A stretch of DNA of 64,000 nt, from the NCBI GenBank assembly GCA_036379955.1, contig DASVFR010000016.1, positions 1 through 64,000 of the forward strand, written 5' to 3'. Position 1 is the first letter of the stretch, and each line of letters opens with the position of its first letter. This stretch comes from VRUE01 sp036379955 (GTDB lineage Bacteria; Actinomycetota; Thermoleophilia; Solirubrobacterales; 70-9). The notes under the pieces are model-generated. The model saw nothing but the letters and a program-made list of their open reading frames with translations, was not told the origin of the DNA and made no database searches. The position numbers and the translations under genes are program-made. Shown here in pieces: positions 56,371 to 63,850 of this stretch.

Positions 56371-57405
56371 GTGAAGGCGCTGGTGCAGACGAGGAACGGC
56401 GGTCCCGAGGTGCTCCAGGTGCAGGAGCGGCCCGATCCGCCGGTCGGCCCGGGAGAGGTGCGGATCGCGGTGCGCGCGGCGGGGGTCAACTTCGCCGACA
56501 CGATGGCCCGCGTCGGCCTCTATCCCGATGCGCCGAAACCCCCGTGCGTGATGGGCTACGAGGTCGCCGGCGAGATCGAGTCGGTCGCCGAGGGGGTCGC
56601 CGGCTTCGCGGTCGGCGACCGGGTCATGGCCGGCACCCGCTTCGGCGGCCAGGCCGAGCTGGTCACGGTCCCGGCCGACCAAGCCCTGCCGCTTCCCGAG
56701 CGGCTCAGCTTCGAGCAGGGCGCCGCCTTCCCGGTCAACTATGGCACCGCGTACGCGGCTCTGGTCCTCGTCGGCGGCGTGCGCGAGGGCTGCCGGGTGT
56801 TGATCCACGCCGCGGCCGGCGGCGTCGGCATCGCCGCGACGCAGATTGCCCGCAACGCCGACGCCGACATCTTCGGCACCGCCTCGGCCGCCAAGCACGA
56901 CGCGATCCGCGCCCAGGGCGTCGCGCATCCGATCGACTATCGCGGCCTCGACTTCGAGGCCGAGACGATGCGCCTCACGGACGGCGAGGGCGTCGATCTG
57001 ATCCTCGACGCACTCGGCCCGACCTCCTTTCGCAAGGACTATCGCCTGCTGCGTCCCGGCGGGCGGCTCGTCATGTACGGGCTCTCGGAGGGGACGACGG
57101 GGGGCAACCGCGACATCCCGGCGATGCTCAAGAGCCTGGCGAAGATGCCGTGGGCGACGATCCCGTGGTGGAAGAGCCTTGCCCTGATGAACGAGAACAA
57201 GGGCGTCTTCGGGCTCAACATGCTCAAGTGGTGGGAAAGGGAGGGCAACCTCGATCGGGTCACCCAGCCCCTGCTCGCCGACCTCGAGGCCGGGCGCCTC
57301 GACCCCGTCATCGCCGAGTCGTTTCCCTTCGAGCGGGCAGGCGACGCACACCGTTTCATCGGCGAGCGCCGCAACGTCGGCAAGGTCGTGTTGTTTCCAG
57401 GCTAG
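56371..57405 (+). CDS. Zinc-independent MDR family quinone oxidoreductase-like protein
   Basis: 344 residues, medium-chain dehydrogenase/reductase without the catalytic or structural zinc cysteines. GroES-like domain with AAGVNFADTMARVGLYPDAP near 40 and VMGYEVAGEIESVAEGV near 65; Rossmann domain with VLIHAAAGGVGIAATQIARN near 143. Closest to the synaptic vesicle VAT-1/quinone-oxidoreductase subgroup by its long C-terminal insert (SLALMNENKGVFGLNMLKWW). It would use NADPH on an enone or quinone; the substrate is unknown. The upstream in-frame extension to 56314 is part of serA. Confidence 0.85.
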   Translation: MKALVQTRNGGPEVLQVQERPDPPVGPGEVRIAVRAAGVNFADTMARVGLYPDAPKPPCVMGYEVAGEIESVAEGVAGFAVGDRVMAGTRFGGQAELVTVPADQALPLPERLSFEQGAAFPVNYGTAYAALVLVGGVREGCRVLIHAAAGGVGIAATQIARNADADIFGTASAAKHDAIRAQGVAHPIDYRGLDFEAETMRLTDGEGVDLILDALGPTSFRKDYRLLRPGGRLVMYGLSEGTTGGNRDIPAMLKSLAKMPWATIPWWKSLALMNENKGVFGLNMLKWWEREGNLDRVTQPLLADLEAGRLDPVIAESFPFERAGDAHRFIGERRNVGKVVLFPG

Positions 57406-57437
57406 GCGTCCCGCTGGCGGATGCCGAGGCGAGCGCG

Positions 57438-58037
57438 ATGACGAGGAAAATCCTGACCCTGATCGCTGTCCTTGGGGCGAGCGTTGTCCCCATCGCCCAT
57501 GCCGGGGCACCGGGAGATCCGATGGGCGGACCTTCGACCTACACGGTCGTCCTCGCCGGTGGCTCCACCCAGAACACGATCGACATCTGGCTGACGCCGG
57601 ACGGGACCGAATACGCGATCGACTCGGCGGTGCCGCTCGAAGTCGGCGGCACGGTCTGCCATAACGCGCCCGACAACCCGAACGAGCTGCTCTGCCAGGC
57701 GCCGCTCGTCGCCGGCTTCGTCGTCACGGCGGGGCCGGCCGACGACATCGTCAAGGTCGCCGCCTCGGTGCAGGTGCCGGCGACCCTCAGCGGCGGTCCC
57801 GGTCGGGACGTTCTCCAAGGAGGGAACGGAGCCGACAAGCTGATCGGCGGCGCCGGCAGGGACGTGCTCTCGGGCGGCGGGGGCAACGATGCGATCTACG
57901 GCGGCGCCGGCAACGACGTGCTCAACGGCGGCTCCGGCAACGACGCGCTTTGGGGTGGGCCGGGCCGCGACGTCCTGCATCCCGGCAGCGGTCACGACAG
58001 CCTGCACGAGGGCCTCAAGCCCGGGTTCAGGCGGTAG
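57438..58037 (+). CDS. Secreted RTX-like calcium-binding repeat protein
   Basis: 199 residues. A signal peptide (1-22, MTRKILTLIAVLGASVVPIA then HAG) is followed by a beta-rich N-terminal part with one Cys pair (VCHNAPDN, LLCQAP). Five to six GGxGxDxLxGGxGxD nonapeptide repeats follow (about 118-190), e.g. LSGGPGRDVLQGGNGADKLI and GGAGNDVLNGGSGNDALWGG, which form a calcium-binding beta-roll. No catalytic domain is visible, so it may be a calcium-dependent surface or matrix protein. Its end overlaps the convergent MFS gene by 11 nt. Confidence 0.8.
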   Translation: MTRKILTLIAVLGASVVPIAHAGAPGDPMGGPSTYTVVLAGGSTQNTIDIWLTPDGTEYAIDSAVPLEVGGTVCHNAPDNPNELLCQAPLVAGFVVTAGPADDIVKVAASVQVPATLSGGPGRDVLQGGNGADKLIGGAGRDVLSGGGGNDAIYGGAGNDVLNGGSGNDALWGGPGRDVLHPGSGHDSLHEGLKPGFRR

Positions 58038-59379
58038 CCCTCTCCTCGGCTCCGGAACCGCCCAGCAGGCGGCCGCCGACGAAGAAGAGGGCGATCAGGA
58101 AGCCGATCAGCGAGAGCCCGGCGTCGAGGCGAAAGGCGGCGTCGATGCCGTCGACGAAGCTGCCCTGGGACGAGAAGACCATCGTCGTCAGCCCCAGCCC
58201 GATCGAGCCGCCGGCGATCTGGAACATGTAGACGATGCCCCCGGCGAGGCTGGTCTGCGACTCGTCGACCGAGGTGACGCCGGCCGTGGTGGCCGTCGGG
58301 TAGAAGCTACCGACGCCGACGCCGAGCACGACCATGCCGGCGACCAGCGAGCCGTAGCCGGAACGCGTGCCGACGAGCGAGAAGACGAAGGGCGCGAGCG
58401 CGATGCAGAGGGCGCCGACCGAGACCAGCAGCTTGGCTCCGAGCTTCTCGTAGAGCGGCCCGGCGACGAAGGAGACGGCGGCGAACACGGCGAGGAAGGG
58501 CAACATCCCGAATCCGGCCTGCAGCGGCGAGTAGCCGAGCTGGTGCTGCATGAATTGAGGTAGGTAGAGCAGGGCGGCGAAGAAGGTCGCCGACATGAAG
58601 AGGATCGCCACGCAGGAGGCGCGGAAGCTCTCGTTGGCCATCACCGCCCGCGGTACCAGGGCGCTGGCGCCCGCCCGCCGCTCGATCGGGACGAAGGCGA
58701 GGAGCAGGATCGCTGAGAGCGCCAGCATCCCGATCACGCGAGGATCGCCGAACCCCCAGTCGTCCACCTGGTCGAGCGCAACCAGCAGCGAGACGAGGCC
58801 CACCGAGAGGACCGAAATCCCGCCATAGTCGATCCGCTGCTTGCCGGGATCGGGTTCCGTCGGCTTGACGAGCCGGTAGGTGACGAACACGGCGAACGCC
58901 GAGACCGGCACGTTGAGGAAGAAGATCCAGCGCCAGCTGAGCGCATCGGTGAGCACGCCGCCGATCAGCGGCCCGATCGCGTTGCCGAGCCCGGCGGTGC
59001 CGAGGATGATCCCGCCCGCGAGTCCCGCCTTGTCCTCGGGCAGGAGGGCGTAGGTCATGCCGAGGATCGCCGGCCACATCAGCGCCCCGCCGATCCCCAT
59101 CAGCGTACGGGTGGCGATCAGCCAGGTCTCGGTCTGCGCGGCGCCGCCGAGGGCGGACATCGTGGCGAAGATCGCGGTGCCGACGAAGAAGGCGTTGCGG
59201 CGGCCGAACATGTCGGCGAGGCGGCCGCCGGTGACGATCATCACCCCAAAGGTGAGGGCGTAGGCGTTGACGACCCACTGGATCGTGTTGACGTTCGTGT
59301 CGAAGTCGCGTTCGATCGTCGGCAGGGCGACGTTGATCGCCGAGAAGTCGTTGGCGATGACGATGACGGCGAGGCCCAT
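58027..59379 (-). CDS. MFS transporter, DHA2 (EmrB/QacA) type
   Basis: 450 residues, 12-14 transmembrane helices. Motif D1 ANDFSAINVALPTIERDF at the N-terminus, motif A GGRLADMFGRRNAFFVGTAI near 51, and GTAGLGNAIGPLIGGVLTDA (motif C type) near 125. It is a proton-driven drug or metabolite exporter with unknown substrate. The first transmembrane helix seems to begin upstream of this ATG (WLALVAMGLAVIVIAND), but no standard start codon precedes it in frame, so the N-terminus is uncertain. Confidence 0.85.
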   Translation of the reverse strand: MGLAVIVIANDFSAINVALPTIERDFDTNVNTIQWVVNAYALTFGVMIVTGGRLADMFGRRNAFFVGTAIFATMSALGGAAQTETWLIATRTLMGIGGALMWPAILGMTYALLPEDKAGLAGGIILGTAGLGNAIGPLIGGVLTDALSWRWIFFLNVPVSAFAVFVTYRLVKPTEPDPGKQRIDYGGISVLSVGLVSLLVALDQVDDWGFGDPRVIGMLALSAILLLAFVPIERRAGASALVPRAVMANESFRASCVAILFMSATFFAALLYLPQFMQHQLGYSPLQAGFGMLPFLAVFAAVSFVAGPLYEKLGAKLLVSVGALCIALAPFVFSLVGTRSGYGSLVAGMVVLGVGVGSFYPTATTAGVTSVDESQTSLAGGIVYMFQIAGGSIGLGLTTMVFSSQGSFVDGIDAAFRLDAGLSLIGFLIALFFVGGRLLGGSGAEERATA

Positions 59380-59468
59380 CGCGACCAGCGCAAGCCATGT
59401 GGAGCGGGGGAGGGAGCTCGATCGATCCTCGCTTGCGATACGCGCACCCTACGCTAAGCTGAGGCGAC

Positions 59469-59592
59469 CGAATGACGTTCCGGCTTGACAGCCTGTCGCT
59501 TCTCCTTCTCCTCCCCCTTCGGGGGGAATAGCGCTGGGCGGCGCGTCAGCCGCGAGAGACAAGGTCATTCGAACTAAGCAGAGAAGGAGAAG
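59469..59592 (+). promoter_or_regulatory. leuA leader: pseudoknotted LEU-type element with anti-Shine-Dalgarno
   Basis: Helix 1: CGAATGAC (59469-59476) with GTCATTCG (59564-59571). Helix 2: CTTCTCCTTCTC (59499-59510) with GAGAAGGAGAAG (59581-59592), which contains the leuA AAGGAG. The two helices cross, forming a pseudoknot. Local hairpins CCCCC/GGGGG and GCGGC/GCCGC lie between. Conserved pseudoknotted LEU elements have been predicted before leuA in actinobacteria. The 5' strand of helix 2 is the Leu codon run of the leader peptide. Confidence 0.75.
59472..59531 (+). CDS. leuL: leuA leader peptide
   Basis: ATG to TAG, 19 residues: MTFRLDSLSLLLLLPLRGE, eight leucines of which five are consecutive (CTT CTC CTT CTC CTC at 59499-59513). 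This is the pattern of a leucine-sensing attenuation peptide. GAGG lies 7 nt before the ATG; alternatively TAAGCT 11 nt upstream would give an almost leaderless start. Stalling at the Leu run would cover the anti-Shine-Dalgarno strand and free leuA translation. Confidence 0.75.
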   Translation: MTFRLDSLSLLLLLPLRGE

Positions 59593-59598
59593 AAGAAG

Positions 59599-61185
59599 GT
59601 GTCACCCAAAGACGACGCAAACCGCGTCCACATATTCGACACCACGCTGCGGGACGGCGAGCAGTCGCCCGGCATCTCGTTGAACACCGCCGAGAAGGTG
59701 GAGATCGCGCAGCAGCTGGCCCGCCTGGGAGTCGACGTGATCGAGGCCGGCTTCCCGATCACCTCGCCCGGCGACTTCGAGGCGGTCGAGGCGATCGCCC
59801 GGCAGGTGGAGGGGCCGACGATCTGCGGTCTGGCCCGCACTCACAAGGCCGACATCGACGCCGCCTGGGGCGCGATCAAGGACGCCGAACGCCCGCGCAT
59901 CCACACGTTCATCTCGACTTCCGACATCCACATCGAGCACCAGCTGCAGACCGACCGCGACGACGTCAAGGGCCAGGCCCGCGCCGCCGTCCGCCTGGCC
60001 CGCTCCTACTGCGAGGACGTCGAGTTCTCGCCGATGGACGCGACCCGAGCCGACGTCGAGTTCACCGCCGAGGTCTGCGCGGTCGCGGTCGAGGAGGGCG
60101 CCGGCGTGGTCAACATCCCCGACACGGTCGGCTACACCACGCCCGAGGAGTACGCCGAGTACTTCCGCCGCCTGTACGAATTGGTCCCGGCGCTGCGCGA
60201 GGTGGAGCTGTCGGTCCACTGCCACGACGACCTGGGCCTGGCGGTCGCCAACTCCTATGCGGGGTTGCTGGCCGGAGCCCGCCAGGTCGAGTGCGCGGTC
60301 AACGGGATCGGCGAGCGAGCGGGCAACTGCTCGCTGGAGGAGATCGCGATGCTGATCCGCGTGCGCGAGGACGCCCACGGGCTGACCACGGGGATCGAAA
60401 CCCGCGAGCTGGCCCGCACCAGCCGCATGGTCTCGCGCCTGACCGGATACGCGATCCAGCCCAACAAGGCAGTCGTCGGCCGCAACGCCTTCGCCCACGA
60501 GTCCGGCATCCACCAGGACGGCGTGCTGAAGGAGCGCACCACCTACGAGATCATGGATGCGACCGAGGTCGGCCTGGAGTCGAACTCGATCGTGCTGGGC
60601 AAGCACTCCGGCCGCCACGCCCTGAAAGACGCCCTGGAGCAGCTGGGCTTCAAGGTCGAGGGCAACGCCCTGAACGCCGCCTTCAAGCGCTTCAAGGAGG
60701 TCGCCGACCGCAAGAAGCAGGTGACCGCGCTGGACCTGGAGGCGATCGTCTCCGACGAGATGCGCGAGAAGGACGACGCCCACGAGCTGGCCTGGTTCGA
60801 GGTCGAGGCGGGCTCGCGCCGCGAGCCCATGGCGCGAGTGGCGGTGAAGATGCCCTCCGGAGAGGAGTCGGTCGGCGAGTCGAGCGGCGACGGGCCGGTC
60901 GACGCGATCTTCCACGCGATCCAGAAAGCGGCCGACACCGAGTGCGAGCTGCGCCAGTACACGGTCGAGGCCGTGACCGGGGGAGAGGACGCCCTCGGCC
61001 AGGTGACCGTGATGCTGCGCGCCGCCGGTCGCCTGGCGACCGGCCAGGGTGTGGCCACCGACATCCTCGAGGCCTCGGCGCGCGCCTACGTGCGAGCGCT
61101 GTCCAACGCCCTGGAGGGCGCCGCGATCCGCGAGGCCGAAGCGGCCACCGCCGAGGCCGCCACCGAACGCACCCCTGGCCCCTAG
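59599..61185 (+). CDS. leuA: 2-Isopropylmalate synthase (LeuA1 type)
   Basis: Condenses acetyl-CoA with 2-ketoisovalerate, the committed step of leucine synthesis. 528 residues: VHIFDTTLRDGEQSPGISLN near 11 with the metal Asp, VSVHCHDDLGLAVANSYAG-type block near 203, VNGIGERAGNCSLEEIAM near 233, HESGIHQDGVL near 298, and the C-terminal LeuA allosteric domain (about 400-510) where leucine binds. GTG start set by AAGGAG 9 nt upstream (59584-59589). It is preceded by a leader-peptide control region and followed by palindrome 3 and the rest of the leu cluster. Confidence 0.96.
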   Translation: MSPKDDANRVHIFDTTLRDGEQSPGISLNTAEKVEIAQQLARLGVDVIEAGFPITSPGDFEAVEAIARQVEGPTICGLARTHKADIDAAWGAIKDAERPRIHTFISTSDIHIEHQLQTDRDDVKGQARAAVRLARSYCEDVEFSPMDATRADVEFTAEVCAVAVEEGAGVVNIPDTVGYTTPEEYAEYFRRLYELVPALREVELSVHCHDDLGLAVANSYAGLLAGARQVECAVNGIGERAGNCSLEEIAMLIRVREDAHGLTTGIETRELARTSRMVSRLTGYAIQPNKAVVGRNAFAHESGIHQDGVLKERTTYEIMDATEVGLESNSIVLGKHSGRHALKDALEQLGFKVEGNALNAAFKRFKEVADRKKQVTALDLEAIVSDEMREKDDAHELAWFEVEAGSRREPMARVAVKMPSGEESVGESSGDGPVDAIFHAIQKAADTECELRQYTVEAVTGGEDALGQVTVMLRAAGRLATGQGVATDILEASARAYVRALSNALEGAAIREAEAATAEAATERTPGP

Positions 61186-61210
61186 GGGGACGGACTGACA
61201 GTCCCAGCTG

Positions 61211-61257
61211 GGGTGCAACGCGTTTTCCATGCAATGGCTGGAAAAAACGTTGCACCC
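61211..61257 (-). repeat. 47-nt palindromic element, GGGTGCAACG family, copy 3
   Basis: On the minus strand the ends are GGGTGCAACGTTTT and CGCGTTGCACCC, as in copies 1 and 2. The outer 10 bp pair, and an inner TTTTCCA/TGGAAAA helix makes this the best-folded member. It lies between leuA and the XRE-cupin gene, immediately before the operator at 61263. Confidence 0.88.
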
Positions 61258-61262
61258 GGGTA

Positions 61263-61282
61263 TTGTATGTGATAACGTACAA
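61263..61282 (+). promoter_or_regulatory. Inverted-repeat operator over the XRE-cupin promoter
   Basis: TTGTATGT, GATA, ACGTACAA: half-sites match at 7 of 8 positions. A -10-like TAACGT (61273-61278) lies inside it, ending 9 nt before the ATG. This is a likely autoregulatory site of the XRE-cupin protein. Confidence 0.55.
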
Positions 61283-61287
61283 ACGTA

Positions 61288-61884
61288 ATGAGCGCGACGG
61301 CAGCTGAGACGAAAACGGTCGAGGGGCCGGCGGTCGGGAATCGCGTGCGCGCGCTGCGCGAGGCTATGGGCCTCTCGCTGCGCGACCTCGGCGAGCGGGC
61401 AGGGGTAAGCGCCCCGATGCTCTCCCAGGTGGAGCGAGGAGAGACCAGCCCGACCCTGGCCGTCGCGACGAAGATCGCCGCCGGGTTGGAGCTGACGCTC
61501 TCTCAGCTTCTGCGGCTGGACGAAGGCCAGCATGTAGTGATCAGCCGGGCCGGCGGGCGACGCGTGCTGGAACGGGGCGGACACAGAATCGAGGAGCTGA
61601 CGCCGCCGCTGCCCGGGCAGCGCGCCGACGTCTCCATCCACACCTTGGACGCGGGCGCCACGACCGGCGGTCGCGACGACCCGCCGATGCACGAGCCGGG
61701 CAGCCGCGAGACCGCGGTGGTGCTGTCCGGCGCCTTGGCGCTTGTCGTCGACGGCACACGCCACGAGCTGCACGACGGAGACAGCGTCACCTTCGACGCC
61801 GACCTGCCCCATCATTTCGAGAACGAAGGCGAGGAGCCGACCCGGTTCATCGCCGTAATCGCCGCCGGCCTTCGCCGGGGTTAG
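61288..61884 (+). CDS. XRE-family regulator with C-terminal cupin domain
   Basis: 198 residues. The helix-turn-helix is at about 15-72 (RVRALREAMGLSLRDLGERA, GVSAPMLSQVERGETSPTLA), and a cupin at about 110-196 (PPMHEPGSRETAVVLSGALA, LHDGDSVTFDADLPHHFENE with metal-type His pair). Proteins of this SutR/PuuR-like class are one-component repressors whose cupin binds a small effector. Its position between leuA and leuC suggests it controls leuCD or senses a leucine-pathway metabolite (inference). It is followed by GGAGG and leuC 10 nt later, so the three genes are probably co-transcribed. Confidence 0.88.
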   Translation: MSATAAETKTVEGPAVGNRVRALREAMGLSLRDLGERAGVSAPMLSQVERGETSPTLAVATKIAAGLELTLSQLLRLDEGQHVVISRAGGRRVLERGGHRIEELTPPLPGQRADVSIHTLDAGATTGGRDDPPMHEPGSRETAVVLSGALALVVDGTRHELHDGDSVTFDADLPHHFENEGEEPTRFIAVIAAGLRRG

Positions 61885-61894
61885 AGGAGGGCCG

Positions 61895-63280
61895 ATGCCA
61901 AAGACCATGTTCGACAAGCTCTGGGAGGCGCACGAGGTCTCCGACGGCCTGATCTACATCGACCTGCACCTGGTCCACGAGGTCACCTCGCCGCAGGCCT
62001 TTGACGGCTTGCGCATGGCCGGGCGCGAGGTGCGCCGCCCCGGTAAGACGCTGGCCACGGCGGACCACAACGTGCCCACCGACGGCACGATGGCGGCGCG
62101 GCTGATCGCCGACGAGCTCTCCCGCGTCCAGGTCGAGACCCTGGAGCGCAACTGCGAGGAGTTCGGCATCCCGCTCTACTCGCTGGGCTCCGAGCGGCAG
62201 GGGATCGTGCACGTGATCGGGCCAGAGCTCGGCGCGACCCAGCCGGGGATGACGATCGTCTGCGGCGACAGCCACACCTCGACCCACGGCGCCTTCGGCG
62301 CGCTCGCCTTCGGCATCGGCACCTCCGAGGTCGAGCACGTGCTTGCCACCCAGTGCCTGGTGCAGAAGCGGCCGAAGACGATGCGGATCTCCTACGCCGG
62401 CGAGCTCGGCGCCGGCGTCACGCCCAAGGACCTGATCCTGGCAACGATCGGCCGCCTCGGGACCGGCGGCATGGTCGGGCACGCGGTCGAGTACGCGGGC
62501 CCGGCGATCGCGTCGCTCTCGATGCCCGGCCGGATGACGGTCTGCAACATGACGATCGAGGGCGGCGGCCGCGCCGGGATGATCGCCCCCGACGAGACGA
62601 CCTTCGAGTGGGTGCGGGGACGCCCGGGCGCGCCGCAGGACTTCGACGCCGCGGTCGAGCGCTGGCGCCGGCTGCCGACGGAGGAGGGCGCCTCCTTCGA
62701 CACCGAGGTCGAGATCGACGCCGGCGAGATCTCGCCGATGGTCACCTGGGGCACGAACCCCGGCATGGTGGTCGGGGTCGCGGACTCGGTCCCCGACCCG
62801 GCGCGTATGGACTCCCCCGCGGACCGCGAGGCGGCCGAGCGCGCACTCGCCTACATGGGCCTGGAGGCGGGCACGCCGATGACCGAGATCGCGCCCGAAC
62901 GGGTCTTCATCGGCTCCTGCACGAACTCGCGGATCGAGGACCTGCGCGAGGCTGCCGCGGCGGTCGATGGCCGCAAGGTCGCCGGCTCGGTGCGGGCGAT
63001 GGTGGTGCCCGGCTCCCAGCAGGTCAAGGCCGACGCCGAAGCCGAGGGCCTGCACGACGTCTTCCGCGCCGCCGGCTTCGAATGGCGCGAGGCGGGCTGC
63101 TCGATGTGCCTGGGGATGAACCCCGACATCCTGATCGAGGGCGAGCGCTGCGCCTCGACCTCGAACCGCAACTTCGAGGGCCGTCAGGGCAAGGGTGGCC
63201 GGACCCATCTGGTCAGCCCGAAGATGGCGGCCGCGGCTGCGATCGAAGGTCATTTCGTCGACATCAGGGATTGGAGCTAG
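61895..63280 (+). CDS. leuC: 3-Isopropylmalate dehydratase large subunit
   Basis: 461 residues; with LeuD isomerises 2- to 3-isopropylmalate through a [4Fe-4S] cluster. MFDKLWEAHEV at the N-terminus, VCGDSHTSTHGAFGALAFGI near 124, and the cluster cysteines in FIGSCTNSRIEDLREAA near 338 and AGCSMCLGMNPD near 402 (CxxC). GAGGAGG precedes the ATG. The gene order leuC-leuD is the usual one. Confidence 0.96.
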   Translation: MPKTMFDKLWEAHEVSDGLIYIDLHLVHEVTSPQAFDGLRMAGREVRRPGKTLATADHNVPTDGTMAARLIADELSRVQVETLERNCEEFGIPLYSLGSERQGIVHVIGPELGATQPGMTIVCGDSHTSTHGAFGALAFGIGTSEVEHVLATQCLVQKRPKTMRISYAGELGAGVTPKDLILATIGRLGTGGMVGHAVEYAGPAIASLSMPGRMTVCNMTIEGGGRAGMIAPDETTFEWVRGRPGAPQDFDAAVERWRRLPTEEGASFDTEVEIDAGEISPMVTWGTNPGMVVGVADSVPDPARMDSPADREAAERALAYMGLEAGTPMTEIAPERVFIGSCTNSRIEDLREAAAAVDGRKVAGSVRAMVVPGSQQVKADAEAEGLHDVFRAAGFEWREAGCSMCLGMNPDILIEGERCASTSNRNFEGRQGKGGRTHLVSPKMAAAAAIEGHFVDIRDWS

Positions 63281-63282
63281 GC

Positions 63283-63846
63283 ATGCGACCGATAGACGTG
63301 ATCGAGGGCAAGGTGTCGGTGCTGGATCGCGCCGACGTCGACACCGACCAGATCATCCCCAAGCAGTTCCTCAAGCGGGTCGAGCGGACCGGCTTCGGCG
63401 AGTTCCTCTTCTACGACTGGATCCGCGACGGCGAGATCGAGCTGGAGCCGAACCCGATCCTCGTCGCCGGTCGCAACTTCGGCTGCGGCTCTTCGCGCGA
63501 GCACGCTCCCTGGGCGCTGGAGGACTTCGGCTTCCAGGCGATAGTCGCGCCGTCGTTCGCCGACATCTTCTACTCGAACTGCACGAAGATCGGGCTGCTG
63601 CCGGCGATCCTCGACGAGGAGCACTGCCGCGCGGTCGCCGAAGCGGGGGAGGCTCGCATCGACGTCGACGACGAGACGGTCACCTGCGCCGCGGGCGTCT
63701 TCGAGTTCGCGGTCGAGCCCGACGTCAAGCACCGTCTGCTCAACGGACTGGACGACATCGGCATCACGCTGGAGAACGTCGCCGCGATCGACTCCTTCGA
63801 GTCCTCCGGCGCCGCCGACGGCGGCCCGGTCACGACGGCGCTCTGA
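63283..63846 (+). CDS. leuD: 3-Isopropylmalate dehydratase small subunit
   Basis: 187 residues, the swivel domain partner of LeuC. DRADVDTDQIIPKQFLKRVE near 15, ILVAGRNFGCGSSREHAPWA near 59 and VAPSFADIFYSNCTKIGLLP near 88 are the hallmark motifs. The ATG at 63283 lies 2 nt after the leuC stop. leuB is not in the window. Confidence 0.95.
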   Translation: MRPIDVIEGKVSVLDRADVDTDQIIPKQFLKRVERTGFGEFLFYDWIRDGEIELEPNPILVAGRNFGCGSSREHAPWALEDFGFQAIVAPSFADIFYSNCTKIGLLPAILDEEHCRAVAEAGEARIDVDDETVTCAAGVFEFAVEPDVKHRLLNGLDDIGITLENVAAIDSFESSGAADGGPVTTAL

Positions 63847-63850
63847 GCCG

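Noticed and set aside
59485..59490. TTGACA as a -35 box before leuA
   Set aside because: No -10-like hexamer lies 16-18 nt downstream, and the sequence is inside the leader peptide.
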